From Bin80 sp965219915 (GTDB lineage: Bacteria > Bacteroidota > Rhodothermia > Rhodothermales > Bin80): 64,000 nucleotides of DNA. Positions 52,531-62,099 of the stretch are shown one piece after another (positions within the stretch are counted from its first letter, which is position 1; each line of letters starts with the position of its first letter). The position numbers were made by a program, and so were the translations under genes. Below the pieces are notes generated by a model, which did no database searches, was not told the origin of the DNA, and worked only from the letters and a program-made list of their open reading frames with translations. The stretch lies in contig OZ244794.1 of NCBI GenBank assembly GCA_965219915.1, positions 2,604,001-2,668,000 on the forward strand, written 5' to 3'.

Positions 52531-54009
52531 CTAGAACTTTCTACTCCAGCCACTCGGCCATCGCTCAACCACTACCTTAGTCTGTGTGTAGAATTCGACC
52601 CCATGCCTGCCCTGGGCATGAAGCGATCCAAAAAAACTGTCCTTCCAACCACTGAACGGATAAAAGGCCATCGGGGCAGCAACGCCCAGATTGATCCCAA
52701 TGTTACCGGCATTAGCCGCATAGCGGAATTGGCGGGCCGCCGCTCCGCTACTGGTGAACAGGCAGGCCATATTGCCATAATTCTGGGAGTTAATCAGCTC
52801 AATTGCACCGTCCAGATCATCCGTGTGCATTAATCCAAATACCGGCCCGAACACTTCTGTCTGGGCAAATGTGCTGGCCGAATCCACATTGTCAATGAGT
52901 GTCGGGAAAATCCAATTGCCGTTCCGGAAACCATCAACTACTTTACCGCGACCATCCACTAGTACATTCGCGCCCTCCCGCTCACTTACTTCTACCAGAC
53001 CTTCAATGTAAGATTGACTCTCCGGGGTTATCACCGGGCCCATTTCTGAATCTTCATCCAACCCATATCCAACCCTGCGCGTGCGGGCCGCTTCAATCAT
53101 AGCTTCGGTAAATTCTCCTTGTGCTCCACCGACCGTCACCGCCAGGCTGTTCGCGAGACAGCGCTGGCCTGCACACCCAAAAGCTGAATCCGCCACTATC
53201 GTAGAGGTCATATCCATGACGGCATCTTCAAGCACTACTGCAATATTCTTCGCCCCACCCTGGCACTGAGCCCGCTTACCATTCGCAGCAGACTGTGCGT
53301 AAACATAACGGGCCACCGCCGTGGAGCCCACGAAACTAATGGCCTTCGTGCCTGGATGCTCAATTAATGCGTCTACCGCCTCTTTACCTCCGTGCACCAA
53401 CTGCACTACACCTGCAGGCAAACCCACTTCGTCCAGTAGACGTACCAGCCAGGCACTCGTCTGGGGGACTTTTTCACTCGGCTTAAGGATGAAACAGTTG
53501 CCGGTCGCAATGGCGTAAGGCAAAAACCACAAAGGAATCATGCCCGGAAAATTGAAGGGTGTGATCGCTACCACTACGCCCAACGGCTGGCGGATCATGT
53601 GTTCGTCAATTCCACTTGCAATGTCCTCATTATTGTATCCCTGCATCAGGATTGGGGCACCGCATGCAACCTCAACGTTCTCAATACCACGTCGCAGTTC
53701 TCCCCTGCTCTCATTGATTGTCTTACCGCATTCCTCAGTAATTGAACGGGCAATCTCCTCGAAATAATACTCAAGCTTTTCCCTGAAGGCAAACAGATAA
53801 CGGATCCGATCGGTGACCGGCGTCTCGCGCCATTGCCTGAATGCGGCCTGCCCTGCACGCACGGCTGCACCAACATCGGTGTACGAAGCCATAGGGACAT
53901 TTGCCATCGTGGCTCCGGTGGCTGGATTGATAACCTTCTGGACCTCTCCAGACTTGGAAGGTCTCCATTGTCCTCCTATATAGTGATCTAATTCAATTAC
54001 GTTACTCAT
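52531..54009 (-). CDS. iolA: CoA-acylating methylmalonate/malonate-semialdehyde dehydrogenase
   Basis: 492-aa aldehyde dehydrogenase of the MmsA/IolA group, which converts malonate or methylmalonate semialdehyde to acetyl- or propionyl-CoA in inositol and valine breakdown. Seen: YIGGQWRPSKSGEVQKVINPATG, the NAD-site TPFNFPGMIPLWFLPYAIA, LKPSEKVPQTSAW, SFVGSTAVARYVY, the catalytic cysteine in GCAGQRCLANS, and FGPVFGLMHTDDLDGAIELI. Length matches IolA. It is the last gene of a five-gene operon with the ABC importer and iolD; its ATG overlaps the ATPase stop in an ATGA. Confidence 0.92.
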   Translation of the reverse strand: MSNVIELDHYIGGQWRPSKSGEVQKVINPATGATMANVPMASYTDVGAAVRAGQAAFRQWRETPVTDRIRYLFAFREKLEYYFEEIARSITEECGKTINESRGELRRGIENVEVACGAPILMQGYNNEDIASGIDEHMIRQPLGVVVAITPFNFPGMIPLWFLPYAIATGNCFILKPSEKVPQTSAWLVRLLDEVGLPAGVVQLVHGGKEAVDALIEHPGTKAISFVGSTAVARYVYAQSAANGKRAQCQGGAKNIAVVLEDAVMDMTSTIVADSAFGCAGQRCLANSLAVTVGGAQGEFTEAMIEAARTRRVGYGLDEDSEMGPVITPESQSYIEGLVEVSEREGANVLVDGRGKVVDGFRNGNWIFPTLIDNVDSASTFAQTEVFGPVFGLMHTDDLDGAIELINSQNYGNMACLFTSSGAAARQFRYAANAGNIGINLGVAAPMAFYPFSGWKDSFFGSLHAQGRHGVEFYTQTKVVVERWPSGWSRKF

Positions 54010-54767
54010 TGTTGTTCAGCAGTGTTTGCCATCCGGCCTGACATCATGTTGATCACCTCATCCCGAGTGACCTCATCTCGCATAAAGTTACCATAACTGC
54101 GTCCGCGGTGCAAAATTGTGTACCGATCAGCAATTTCAAACGCATGATATACATTATGCGTAATGAGAATCACGCCTACCCCGCGATCGCGTGCCTCCGC
54201 CACATCCCGAAGTACATTTGCCGATTCTTTTACTCCGAGTGCAGAGGTCGGCTCGTCAAGGATCAGAATCCGGGCACCGAAGTGAATCGCCCGGGCGATT
54301 GCAACGCTCTGGCGCTCCCCGCCACTCAGTGTTCCGACCGGCTGACTTGTTGTTCGCAGATCTATGCCGAGTCTGCTGCAGCCGGCACGCGTGATCCGGT
54401 CCGCCTTTGCCACATCCAGTCTTCGCAGTACTCCCCAACCTCGTGTAGGCTCATTACCCAGGACGAAATTGCGGCTAATACCCAGATGTGGGACCATAGC
54501 AAGGTCTTGGTAAACAGTGGCAATACCCATTTTCAAGGCCTCCCTCGGCGAAGCGAACAAGACCTCGTTGCCCTCAATGAATATCCGCCCCTGAGTGGGA
54601 CGATGTACGCCAGAGAGGCATTTAATCAGCGTTGACTTACCTGCACCATTATCCCCCAAAAGTCCCAGCACTTCCCCTGCGCGCAACTCCATGGTAATAT
54701 CCTGCAGCGCAATGACCCGGCCAAAAACTTTGCCAAGTTGGTGTGTTTGTAAGAGCGGAACACTCAT
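54006..54767 (-). CDS. Sugar ABC transporter ATP-binding protein (single ABC domain)
   Basis: 253-aa ATPase of a ribose/inositol-type importer. Walker A GLLGDNGAGKSTLIK, Q-loop YQDLAMVP, signature LSGGERQSVAIARA, Walker B ARILILDEPTSALGV and the H-loop ILITHNVYHAFEIAD. Unlike RbsA or IatA of about 500 aa it has one ABC domain, as in the FrcA subtype. It overlaps the permease and iolA genes by 4 nt each. By context it imports inositol or a related polyol. Confidence 0.9.
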   Translation of the reverse strand: MSVPLLQTHQLGKVFGRVIALQDITMELRAGEVLGLLGDNGAGKSTLIKCLSGVHRPTQGRIFIEGNEVLFASPREALKMGIATVYQDLAMVPHLGISRNFVLGNEPTRGWGVLRRLDVAKADRITRAGCSRLGIDLRTTSQPVGTLSGGERQSVAIARAIHFGARILILDEPTSALGVKESANVLRDVAEARDRGVGVILITHNVYHAFEIADRYTILHRGRSYGNFMRDEVTRDEVINMMSGRMANTAEQQ

Positions 54768-55792
54768 TCCTGCAACGCCTTTCGGCGAATCCAGTGATTA
54801 ACTAATACGGCAATGAGGAGCATCACACCAAGAAACACCTGGAACCAATCGGCATCTACACCTGCAAAAACAATCCCCTGCCGTACCATTCCAAAGATCA
54901 ACGCCCCTATCGCAGCTCCAATGGCTGATCCATACCCCCCGGTAAGTAATGTACCCCCAATCACAACGACGATAATCGCAAAAAACTCGCGCAGTTCACC
55001 GCGAAGGACATCTGCCCCACTAAAAGTAACTGCCTGAATAATGCCCACTAAGGAGGCCGCCAGCGCCGTCATTATGAACAGGGTAACCTTTACACGCCGC
55101 ACTGGAACGCCTACACTGCCCGCAGATTTTGCGTCTCCCCCGGTGCCGAATATCCAATTACCAAACCGCGTTTTGAGAAGTACCCAAGTAGCAACCGCGG
55201 TTATCAAAATCCACCAGAGAATAGATACCGGCCAGTCGGCCCCTCCAAGCGTCAACTCACTCGCGAATAGTGCCTCTGCTGAATTAAATCCGTTTGCCTC
55301 CTGGAGCCCACCCAATTGAGTTCGACCGGTAATAAGCCGCGTCAATGCAATTGTCGCGCCCCTGAAGGCGAAAAGTGTAGCTAATGTTACAATAAAGGAC
55401 GGTAAGCCGGTCCGTACCACAAGTACCCCATTAAAGAAGCCTGCCAGTCCAGCAAATATGACAACTGCGACTACGGCAAGCCATATATTCCAGCCCAAAT
55501 GCACACTGAGCACAACAAGAAGCATTCCACTGGCACCTATCATCGAACCGACAGAGAGATCAAACTCGCCAGCGATCATCAGCAGAGCTACAATTGATGC
55601 CAAGATACCCAACTCTGCCGCCACCTCCAGATAGGTCGCCGTACCTCTAAGCGAGAGAAAGCCCTGATCACCAGCCACCAAAGCAAACAACATCCAGACA
55701 ACCAACGCGCCCCCCAGCGCGCCTACCTCCGGGCGTGAAAGAAGTCGACGGATCGGATGTACCTTGCGTAATCGTTCATCCCGGGAAGCCAT
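54764..55792 (-). CDS. Sugar ABC transporter permease (RbsC/FrcC type)
   Basis: 342-aa inner-membrane permease with about ten helices. Family marks: ELGILASIVALLMIAGEFDLSVGSMIGASGML, the cytoplasmic-loop motif GLPSFIVTLATLFAFRGA, and GGTLLTGGYGSAIGAAIGALIFG near the end. It begins 2 nt after the binding-protein gene and its stop overlaps the ATPase start. Works with both to import inositol or a related sugar. Confidence 0.9.
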   Translation of the reverse strand: MASRDERLRKVHPIRRLLSRPEVGALGGALVVWMLFALVAGDQGFLSLRGTATYLEVAAELGILASIVALLMIAGEFDLSVGSMIGASGMLLVVLSVHLGWNIWLAVVAVVIFAGLAGFFNGVLVVRTGLPSFIVTLATLFAFRGATIALTRLITGRTQLGGLQEANGFNSAEALFASELTLGGADWPVSILWWILITAVATWVLLKTRFGNWIFGTGGDAKSAGSVGVPVRRVKVTLFIMTALAASLVGIIQAVTFSGADVLRGELREFFAIIVVVIGGTLLTGGYGSAIGAAIGALIFGMVRQGIVFAGVDADWFQVFLGVMLLIAVLVNHWIRRKALQE

Positions 55793-55794
55793 AC

Positions 55795-56754
55795 TCAGCG
55801 TGTACCCCGTGCGGTCAGCTCTTTTAATCGCCCCACATTGTTCTTCGTGATGAAGCCCGGTCCTGTCTGCAGGTACTCGTGGGCCAATAGGTTTTCGTTA
55901 CGGTGGTAGAGCGCCAGAAGTACGACGGGCAGATAACCCTGCATATACTGCTGCTGGTCAATTGCAAACAGGATCGTGCCAGACTCAATCGCGTCGAGTA
56001 TTTCGGGGGAGGTGTCAAAGGTTACGAAAATGATTTCCGGGTTATCAATTTCTTCCAGCGCACGCAGGCATGGCAGCGCACCGGTCGGCCCCAGGGTCAT
56101 TAGCGCATCAACGGAAGGGTCACTGCGGAGTGCTGCAAGTATCCGCTGCATAGACTCTGTAGGATCTCCCAGCTCTACCGCCAGCATTTGTACGCTGCTC
56201 CCCTGGCTTTCCAGTGCTTCAGAAAATCCTCGGCAACGTTCGTCAAGTGAGAGATTGCCCACCTCCTGATTAATACACATCGCATTCGTTATCCCTTCCG
56301 CAGCTAATCTCAGTCCACCCTGATACCCTGCCTCGTATTCAGACTGGCCTACATGTAATAGACTCCCCAGCCGCGAAGAATGCTCACCCCCGGAATTAAT
56401 GCTCACGACCGGAATACCCGCCTCGCGGGCTGACGTCAGCCCCGCCTCCAATGCGTCCGCATCCGGAATGCTTACCACGAGCCCGTTCGGCTGAGATGCC
56501 AGTGCGGCATCAATAAGCTGGGACATCGTCACTAAGTCAAAAGATTCAGGAGCCTGGTACAGTACCCTTGTACCCGTATGTTGCGCAGCATCCAATGCTC
56601 CCCTCTGAACAACACTCCAGAAAGGATCGGAAGCCTGCCCGTGTGTTACAAACACAAACCGCAGGGGCGGAGCATCGGTGCCAGCGTCATTGGACGCACA
56701 GCCACCACCAACAACCCCCACCACGAACAACCAACAAATCAAAAACCAGCGCAT
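55795..56754 (-). CDS. Sugar/inositol ABC transporter substrate-binding lipoprotein
   Basis: 319-aa periplasmic-binding protein of the ribose type (peripla_BP_4). Leader WFLICWLFVVGVVGGGC gives a lipoprotein. The first strand reads LRFVFVTHGQASDPFWSVVQRGALDAAQ, then AGIPVVSINSGGEHS, HVGQSEYEAGYQGGLRL, and FAIDQQQYMQGYLPVVLL. Residue pattern is close to inositol-binding and ribose-binding proteins. The iolD gene is 5 nt upstream, so the operon begins with enzyme then importer. Substrate inferred from context. Confidence 0.9.
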   Translation of the reverse strand: MRWFLICWLFVVGVVGGGCASNDAGTDAPPLRFVFVTHGQASDPFWSVVQRGALDAAQHTGTRVLYQAPESFDLVTMSQLIDAALASQPNGLVVSIPDADALEAGLTSAREAGIPVVSINSGGEHSSRLGSLLHVGQSEYEAGYQGGLRLAAEGITNAMCINQEVGNLSLDERCRGFSEALESQGSSVQMLAVELGDPTESMQRILAALRSDPSVDALMTLGPTGALPCLRALEEIDNPEIIFVTFDTSPEILDAIESGTILFAIDQQQYMQGYLPVVLLALYHRNENLLAHEYLQTGPGFITKNNVGRLKELTARGTR

Positions 56755-56759
56755 TAGGA

Positions 56760-58643
56760 TTAATCCTTAGAAAAGTGATGGCGTTCTCTATCTCGCATAG
56801 GCTCCCAGTTCACCCTGGCCTCCTGGACAGCCGGCATTTCGCTGACTTCCGCGGGCGGAACATCCCACCAAGCCTCGTATCCAGGAACATCTACGTAGCG
56901 ATCATTTCGAACATAAATGACGGTGGTCCCCTTCTTTTTCCCTGCTTCCTTGAGCGCACTTTCCACATCGCCTATCTCTTCGCATCTGATGACATGAGCA
57001 CCAAGGGAAGCTGCATTTGCAGCGAGGTCGACCGGTAGGGTCCTGACATCTCCATCAGCATCCCCCGGCAAGATACCGTTTTCGGGGAATACGTATCTGG
57101 TTCCGAAGCCCTCCTGTCCCAACGAACGACTAAGTCCACCAATGCTCTTGAACCCGTCATTGTCGAATAACACAATCGTCAGATCGTAGCCTTCTTGGAT
57201 TGCTGTAACAAGATCACTGGACAGCATCAGGTAACTGCCATCTCCGACGAGTACGTACACCGGACGGTCCGGTGCAGCCATTTTTATACCCAGGCCGCCG
57301 GCTATTTCGTAGCCCATTGTACTGAATCCATACTCCATGTGGTACTGCTTCGGATGTCTGGCACGCCAAAGCTTATGCAGATCTCCCGGGAGACTTCCTG
57401 CAGCACACACCATAACTGCATCTGGATCACCTGACTCATTAATAATCCCAACAATCTCACCTTGACTAGGTAATGGCTTGTTGCGGATAGCATATATCCG
57501 GTCAACTTCCGCAGACCAGGCCTCGACAAGTTCTTTGCACTCGGATTGGTACTCGTGCGAGGTCGTCCAGCCAGAAAGTGCATCATTCAACTCCTCCAGT
57601 GTCGCCTTTGCATCCCCAGTCAGGGGCAGCGCGCCGTGCTTGAAGGCGTCAAACTCCGCTACATTTATGTTAACGAAACGTACATCTGCATGCTCAAACA
57701 ACGTTTTACTTGCAGTTGTGAAGTCGCTGTAGCGCGTACCAATGCCGATAACTAAATCAGCACTCTTAGCGATGCGATTGGCGGCAAGCGTTCCCGTGAC
57801 CCCGACTGCTCCAAGGTTTAATGGATCACCATGCAGGACACTACCCTTACCTGCGTGAGTTTCACACACAGGGATTCCCCTATTCTCAGAAAAGCTCCGC
57901 AGTAACTCCTCCGCTTCACTGTAAAGAACGCCTCCACCCGCTATAATGAGCGGCCGCTGACTCCTCCTGATCCATTCTGTCGCCTGAGCCAGGGTCTCCC
58001 GGTCGGGGCGATTGCGATGGATCTTCCAGGTACGTTTCCTGAATAACTCCTCAGGATAATCGTAAGCCTCGGTCTGAACATCCTGCGGCAGGGCAAGGGT
58101 CACTGCCCCGGTTTCGGACGGACTGGTGAGTACACGCATTGCCTCCGGTAACGCAGTGATGAGTTGATCTGGACGGTTTATGCGATCCCAGTAGCGACTG
58201 ACCGGCTTAAAGCAGTCATTCACGCTAATGTCCTGGGAATGCTCGCTCTCGAGCTGCTGCAGGACAGGAGCCACATTACGACGAGCAAAGATATCACCCG
58301 GCAAAAGCAGTACTGGCAAACGGTTCACGGTAGCCACTGCCGCTCCCGTGACCATATTCGTTGCTCCTGGACCAATTGATGTTGTGCAGGCGAATGTTTG
58401 CAGGCGGTTTTTCATTTTGGCATATGCCACCGCCGTATGAACCATCGCCTGTTCGTTCCTGGACTGGTAGTATCTAAAGTCTTTATTCTCCTGCAGAGCC
58501 TGACCGATCCCATTGACGTTTCCATGACCGAAGATCCCCGAACAACCGGCAAAAAAACACTGCTCAGAGTCGTCACGCGTCACAAACTGATTCTTTAAAA
58601 ATGCTACGACCGCTTGTGCCATCGTACAACGAACTGTTCTCAT
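56760..58643 (-). CDS. iolD: 3D-(3,5/4)-trihydroxycyclohexane-1,2-dione acylhydrolase
   Basis: 627-aa thiamine-diphosphate enzyme that opens the trihydroxycyclohexanedione ring in myo-inositol catabolism. N-terminal start MRTVRCTMAQAVVAFLKNQ matches IolD. The TPP pyrimidine-side glycines are in FAGCSGIFGHGNVNGIGQAL; then NRLPVLLLPGDIFARR, ALPQDVQTEAYDYPEELF, and the diphosphate-binding GDGSYLMLSSDLVTAIQEG followed by FDNDGFKSI. Length is normal (about 630-640 aa). It is the first gene of the five-gene minus-strand operon. Very close to known IolD proteins in its motifs. Confidence 0.94.
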   Translation of the reverse strand: MRTVRCTMAQAVVAFLKNQFVTRDDSEQCFFAGCSGIFGHGNVNGIGQALQENKDFRYYQSRNEQAMVHTAVAYAKMKNRLQTFACTTSIGPGATNMVTGAAVATVNRLPVLLLPGDIFARRNVAPVLQQLESEHSQDISVNDCFKPVSRYWDRINRPDQLITALPEAMRVLTSPSETGAVTLALPQDVQTEAYDYPEELFRKRTWKIHRNRPDRETLAQATEWIRRSQRPLIIAGGGVLYSEAEELLRSFSENRGIPVCETHAGKGSVLHGDPLNLGAVGVTGTLAANRIAKSADLVIGIGTRYSDFTTASKTLFEHADVRFVNINVAEFDAFKHGALPLTGDAKATLEELNDALSGWTTSHEYQSECKELVEAWSAEVDRIYAIRNKPLPSQGEIVGIINESGDPDAVMVCAAGSLPGDLHKLWRARHPKQYHMEYGFSTMGYEIAGGLGIKMAAPDRPVYVLVGDGSYLMLSSDLVTAIQEGYDLTIVLFDNDGFKSIGGLSRSLGQEGFGTRYVFPENGILPGDADGDVRTLPVDLAANAASLGAHVIRCEEIGDVESALKEAGKKKGTTVIYVRNDRYVDVPGYEAWWDVPPAEVSEMPAVQEARVNWEPMRDRERHHFSKD

Positions 58644-59141
58644 CTAAACCACCGTAAATTGATGCTTGGCTGCTTGAACATTGGACATAAAGTTACGACT
58701 GTTTTTCTGTTCATGAATCTGGCCTGTAGAACTCCGTCAGTCATTCCGCGCACAACTCCGGGATTCAGCCAGCCCAACATGGAAACGAAAGGATTGCCAA
58801 AGCTGGCTACCTTGGGAGAATTCCTCTGGCCAATTACAGCCACCACAAACCATTGAAAGTACTTATCCGTCGTGAATCTAATCTTTCTGAAGGTAAGCAA
58901 TACTCCGCAGGCAACATAAAAAGCCACGCAATATCTACTGGTGGGAATTCGGCAACAAACAGCAGTTCGTGAATATCGTTTATTTCGTCGTTGAGGACTT
59001 GATCTGTGCCTGGAGGTTTCCCAAACGGGCGCCCCGGCTGAAAGATGAAGAACAATAATCCCATATCAAAATGACAAAGCTGCATGAGGAACCCAGAGTA
59101 CAATTATCTGGCCTCGGAATGCTTTAACACCTGAAAACCCC
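58644..59141. other. Divergent promoter region
   Basis: 498 bp between iolD (minus) and the orphan binding protein (plus). Overlapping frames on both strands have protein-like bits (for example SVIPRTTPGFSQPN on plus and FQPGRPFGKPPGTDQV on minus) but no family match or good start. An inositol-responsive operator is expected here, though I cannot point to one. Confidence 0.4.
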
Positions 59142-60311
59142 ATGATGATGTCCAGAAGCAATTGTTCAATCGGACGAAATAGAGTTATAGCACTGGTGAT
59201 CGCAGGTGTGCTCCTCAGTACCTCTGCCTGTGACCCGGTTATGGAACCCACTGAAATACCCATAGGCGTGATCCTGCCACTCTCGGGCACGCTAGGCCCG
59301 CTCGCGCAGAGTGTCATGAATGGCATGGATCTGGCGCTGGAAGAGATCAATGCCAGGGAGTCATTTCGTATTCGTTTCATTGTAGAAGACGGAAAGAGTA
59401 ACGTTGATAGTGCCCTTGCTGCATACACTCGGCTGGCAGATCGGCACAGGGTACCCGCCATCATTGGACCTGCGAGTTCAACCGAGACAGAACGCGCGAT
59501 CCCGCTAATCAACAATAGAAAGATAGCTACCCTCAGCGCGACTGCAGCCCGCAGCGGCCTGGGCACTCAGAGTGAGTTCCTGTTTCTTTCGTCGCTCTCC
59601 GTCGGCCGTACGGTACCGGAAGGTGTGCGCATCTCGAAAAAACATCTGGGCTACAAAAATGTCGCGACGCTTGTCAACAAGGTAGATGCATTTTCCAACA
59701 GCAGCAATGACTTCATAACGCAGGAGCTGGGGATGCACAGTGACGTGACCATTGTTCATGCGGCTTCATACCGGCTCCCTCAAGGAGCGAGTTTTGGAGA
59801 TATTACGGCTCAACTGACCGCAATTCAGAATGCTGTCCCCACACCTGATGCCATTTTTCTATCTGCGTTGCCGGAAGGAAGAATCGGCACACTCATTGCC
59901 GCTCACCGGCTGGGACTTCGCATACCATTCATCGTCAACTTTATTTCGATTGAAGCCATTAATGCCGTGAATGAAGCGGAACCGGGTGCCGCAGAGGGTA
60001 CCGTAACATTTCAGGTATGGTTGCCAAATTCAGTGGTTGCGGAAAGTCGAGAGTTTGTAGATAACTACCGCAGTAAATTCAGCGAGGAGCCGGGAGACTT
60101 TGCTGCTCGCGGCTATGCTGCCGTAACCATTCTGGGGGAGGCGTTGAACCGGGTTTCAACGTATGATGCGACCTCAATCAAGGATGCCTTAGCCGACATA
60201 AAAGATTTCCCCTCCATTTTCGGACCATTTTCCTTCGATGAGAATGGGGACGCTGTTACCAGCCCGGTCATCGCCAGAGTGCAGAATAATAAGTTTGAGG
60301 TCCTGGACTAG
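59142..60311 (+). CDS. Leu/Ile/Val-type (LivK) substrate-binding lipoprotein, orphan
   Basis: 389-aa periplasmic-binding protein of the peripla_BP_6 group. Lipobox LLSTSAC, Cys at about 30. Fold marks: IPIGVILPLSGTLGPLAQSV, MDLALEEINARES, AIIGPASSTETERAIPLINN, VSYRLPQGASFGDITAQLTAIQ-like strand region and FAARGYAAVTILGEALN. Members serve ABC amino-acid importers or act as sensors. No permease or ATPase gene is nearby. A beta-propeller lipoprotein gene begins about 170 bp downstream on the same strand, so a shared envelope function is possible. Confidence 0.88.
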   Translation: MMMSRSNCSIGRNRVIALVIAGVLLSTSACDPVMEPTEIPIGVILPLSGTLGPLAQSVMNGMDLALEEINARESFRIRFIVEDGKSNVDSALAAYTRLADRHRVPAIIGPASSTETERAIPLINNRKIATLSATAARSGLGTQSEFLFLSSLSVGRTVPEGVRISKKHLGYKNVATLVNKVDAFSNSSNDFITQELGMHSDVTIVHAASYRLPQGASFGDITAQLTAIQNAVPTPDAIFLSALPEGRIGTLIAAHRLGLRIPFIVNFISIEAINAVNEAEPGAAEGTVTFQVWLPNSVVAESREFVDNYRSKFSEEPGDFAARGYAAVTILGEALNRVSTYDATSIKDALADIKDFPSIFGPFSFDENGDAVTSPVIARVQNNKFEVLD

Positions 60312-60484
60312 TTAGTAATGCATGCATAATTTCGAGACATATTCCCTGGCTTTCGTTCTTGGGAACCATAGACAATAGTACAACACCCAAAACGTTACCA
60401 CTTGCGAGTGCTGTTAGCGTCCATATTCATGACGATCTCAGCTGCTCCTGGCGAGGAGTAAACCAAGACCTCTATTCTCGTCTT

Positions 60485-61567
60485 ATGAAAATCCCCACAA
60501 AACACACAACCATTCTTGCCGGACTGCTGGTTTGTCTGGTCGTTGGCTGCAACTCCAGATCACTAGTTGATCAGGTTCTGACTCCGACTCACATGGATTT
60601 CGGAGACATGTTCGTGCAAGAGAGCGTAGTCCGGCTCGATAATTCGGTGCTGCTCGGTTCTATATGGAATCTGGTTGTGAGTTCTAAAGGTGAACTCCTG
60701 GTACTCGATACCGAGAGTCAGGGCGTACATCTGTTTTCACCAGACGGAGTATTGGTTTGGACGGTGGCAATCACCGATTGCAATCCCGAGGCAAACCTCG
60801 ATTTCAGCCCACAAGCTTCATTTCTGGACGATTCTTATGTTGCCGTTTTAATAAACAAAGGGGCGATCGTTTTAGGACAGAAGGGGGAGTGCGTTCAGAC
60901 CATCACTAATGCAGATTTGGCGACCAATACGTGGGGGCTATGCTCGTCCCGGGATACCATTTTTGCCATGCCGCGGTACATCCAGGATAGCACGTACATT
61001 CGAGCCTATAATTCGGAATTTACACTCATTCATCAGTTTCCACTCCCGGCGCCAAAGTTCCAAAGACGGGCTTCCATTATGCTGACGAACCCGGGATTCG
61101 CTATGGGATGCTTTGATGACGATGTTTGGTGGGTGTATTCAGAAAGCTTTGATGCCACTCCCCGGCTATCCCGTGCAGGACGGACCCGTTATATGCCGGA
61201 CTTTTTTGTGGAGCGGACTCGGGACTATCCAGAATTTGGATCAGTGGGGCAGCTCAGCTTTACTGAGATGGTTGTTAAAGCTGAGGTCGAGGCATCAAGA
61301 GTTATGGGCATGTTTACGCTTGATAACGAGACACGCATGATCGTGTACAATTCCATTGATCCTAGCAATGAGGGACTGGATGCAGGGGCAATCATTGCCA
61401 ACCACAGTGATCGTTTTCCTGCTGTCAGCACGCGGTTTGAGGAGACTCCAGAAGCCATAGGGAACGGAAGATTGTATTTCGTGGGTGATCTGGAAGATGA
61501 ATCCGTTGAAGAGGTCCTTAACCCTACGATCATCCGCTACCGATTCGTCCCCCCGCCGGGCGAGTAG
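60485..61567 (+). CDS. Beta-propeller (NHL-like) lipoprotein
   Basis: 360-aa lipoprotein. I chose the ATG at 60485 because it gives a proper leader with lipobox (LLVCLVVGCNSRS); the frame is open back to 60359. Blade-like repeats: IWNLVVSSKGELLVLDTES, GVHLFSPDGVLVWTVAIT, DDSYVAVLINKGAIVLGQKG and YIRAYNSEFTLIHQF. It is a divergent relative of the two propellers at 27798 and 29351 and lacks the GxGPGE loop. Function unknown. Ends in a short proline-rich tail (RFVPPPGE). Confidence 0.7.
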   Translation: MKIPTKHTTILAGLLVCLVVGCNSRSLVDQVLTPTHMDFGDMFVQESVVRLDNSVLLGSIWNLVVSSKGELLVLDTESQGVHLFSPDGVLVWTVAITDCNPEANLDFSPQASFLDDSYVAVLINKGAIVLGQKGECVQTITNADLATNTWGLCSSRDTIFAMPRYIQDSTYIRAYNSEFTLIHQFPLPAPKFQRRASIMLTNPGFAMGCFDDDVWWVYSESFDATPRLSRAGRTRYMPDFFVERTRDYPEFGSVGQLSFTEMVVKAEVEASRVMGMFTLDNETRMIVYNSIDPSNEGLDAGAIIANHSDRFPAVSTRFEETPEAIGNGRLYFVGDLEDESVEEVLNPTIIRYRFVPPPGE

Positions 61568-62099
61568 CGGACCGCCCATTCATGTAGATGTTATCGGACG
61601 GACTTGGTCGGTTTGGGCTACGATCCATTTGCTCCGGAAAAGCTCACTGGATTGTTATTTCGAACTGCAGGTTGGTTGGATATTTACAACTGCGATAGCG
61701 CATTGGTACGAGGTGGTCCGTAAAGATCCCTCCGGTGATCTGGCGTTTCAGCGTAGATGGACAGAAGTTCAATCAGTACTCGAAATCACCCACCGGCATG
61801 TCTTCATCATGCTTTCCTCGAGTCTGACTCACCATGCTGCAAGATGGCTGGTCTCGTGCAAGAGGCCCACTAAAGACAACCGAGACATTATTCGTAGCGA
61901 ACCGATTGCCCTCAATTACCGCCAAATTCCCAAATTTATTATGTCTAATAATCCGACCACTCCTACTCAATGATAACCCCAGTGTGCGCTAAATCCTGGC
62001 AAAACCCACCAACAACGACTCAACCTACCCCCGCAAATATCCGAATTCATCGCTTAAAACCATGACCAGAATCTTTTTCTGTTAAGCACTCAAGTGGCT
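61568..62099. other. Intergenic region, no supported gene
   Basis: 532 bp between convergent genes. A plus-strand frame overlaps the end of the propeller gene and runs to 61973 but has no domain or plausible start. No RNA gene or strong terminator recognised. Confidence 0.35.

Noticed and set aside
61485..61973. 162-codon plus-strand frame after the propeller gene
   Set aside because: It overlaps the propeller gene end in another frame and shows no domain, signal or credible start.
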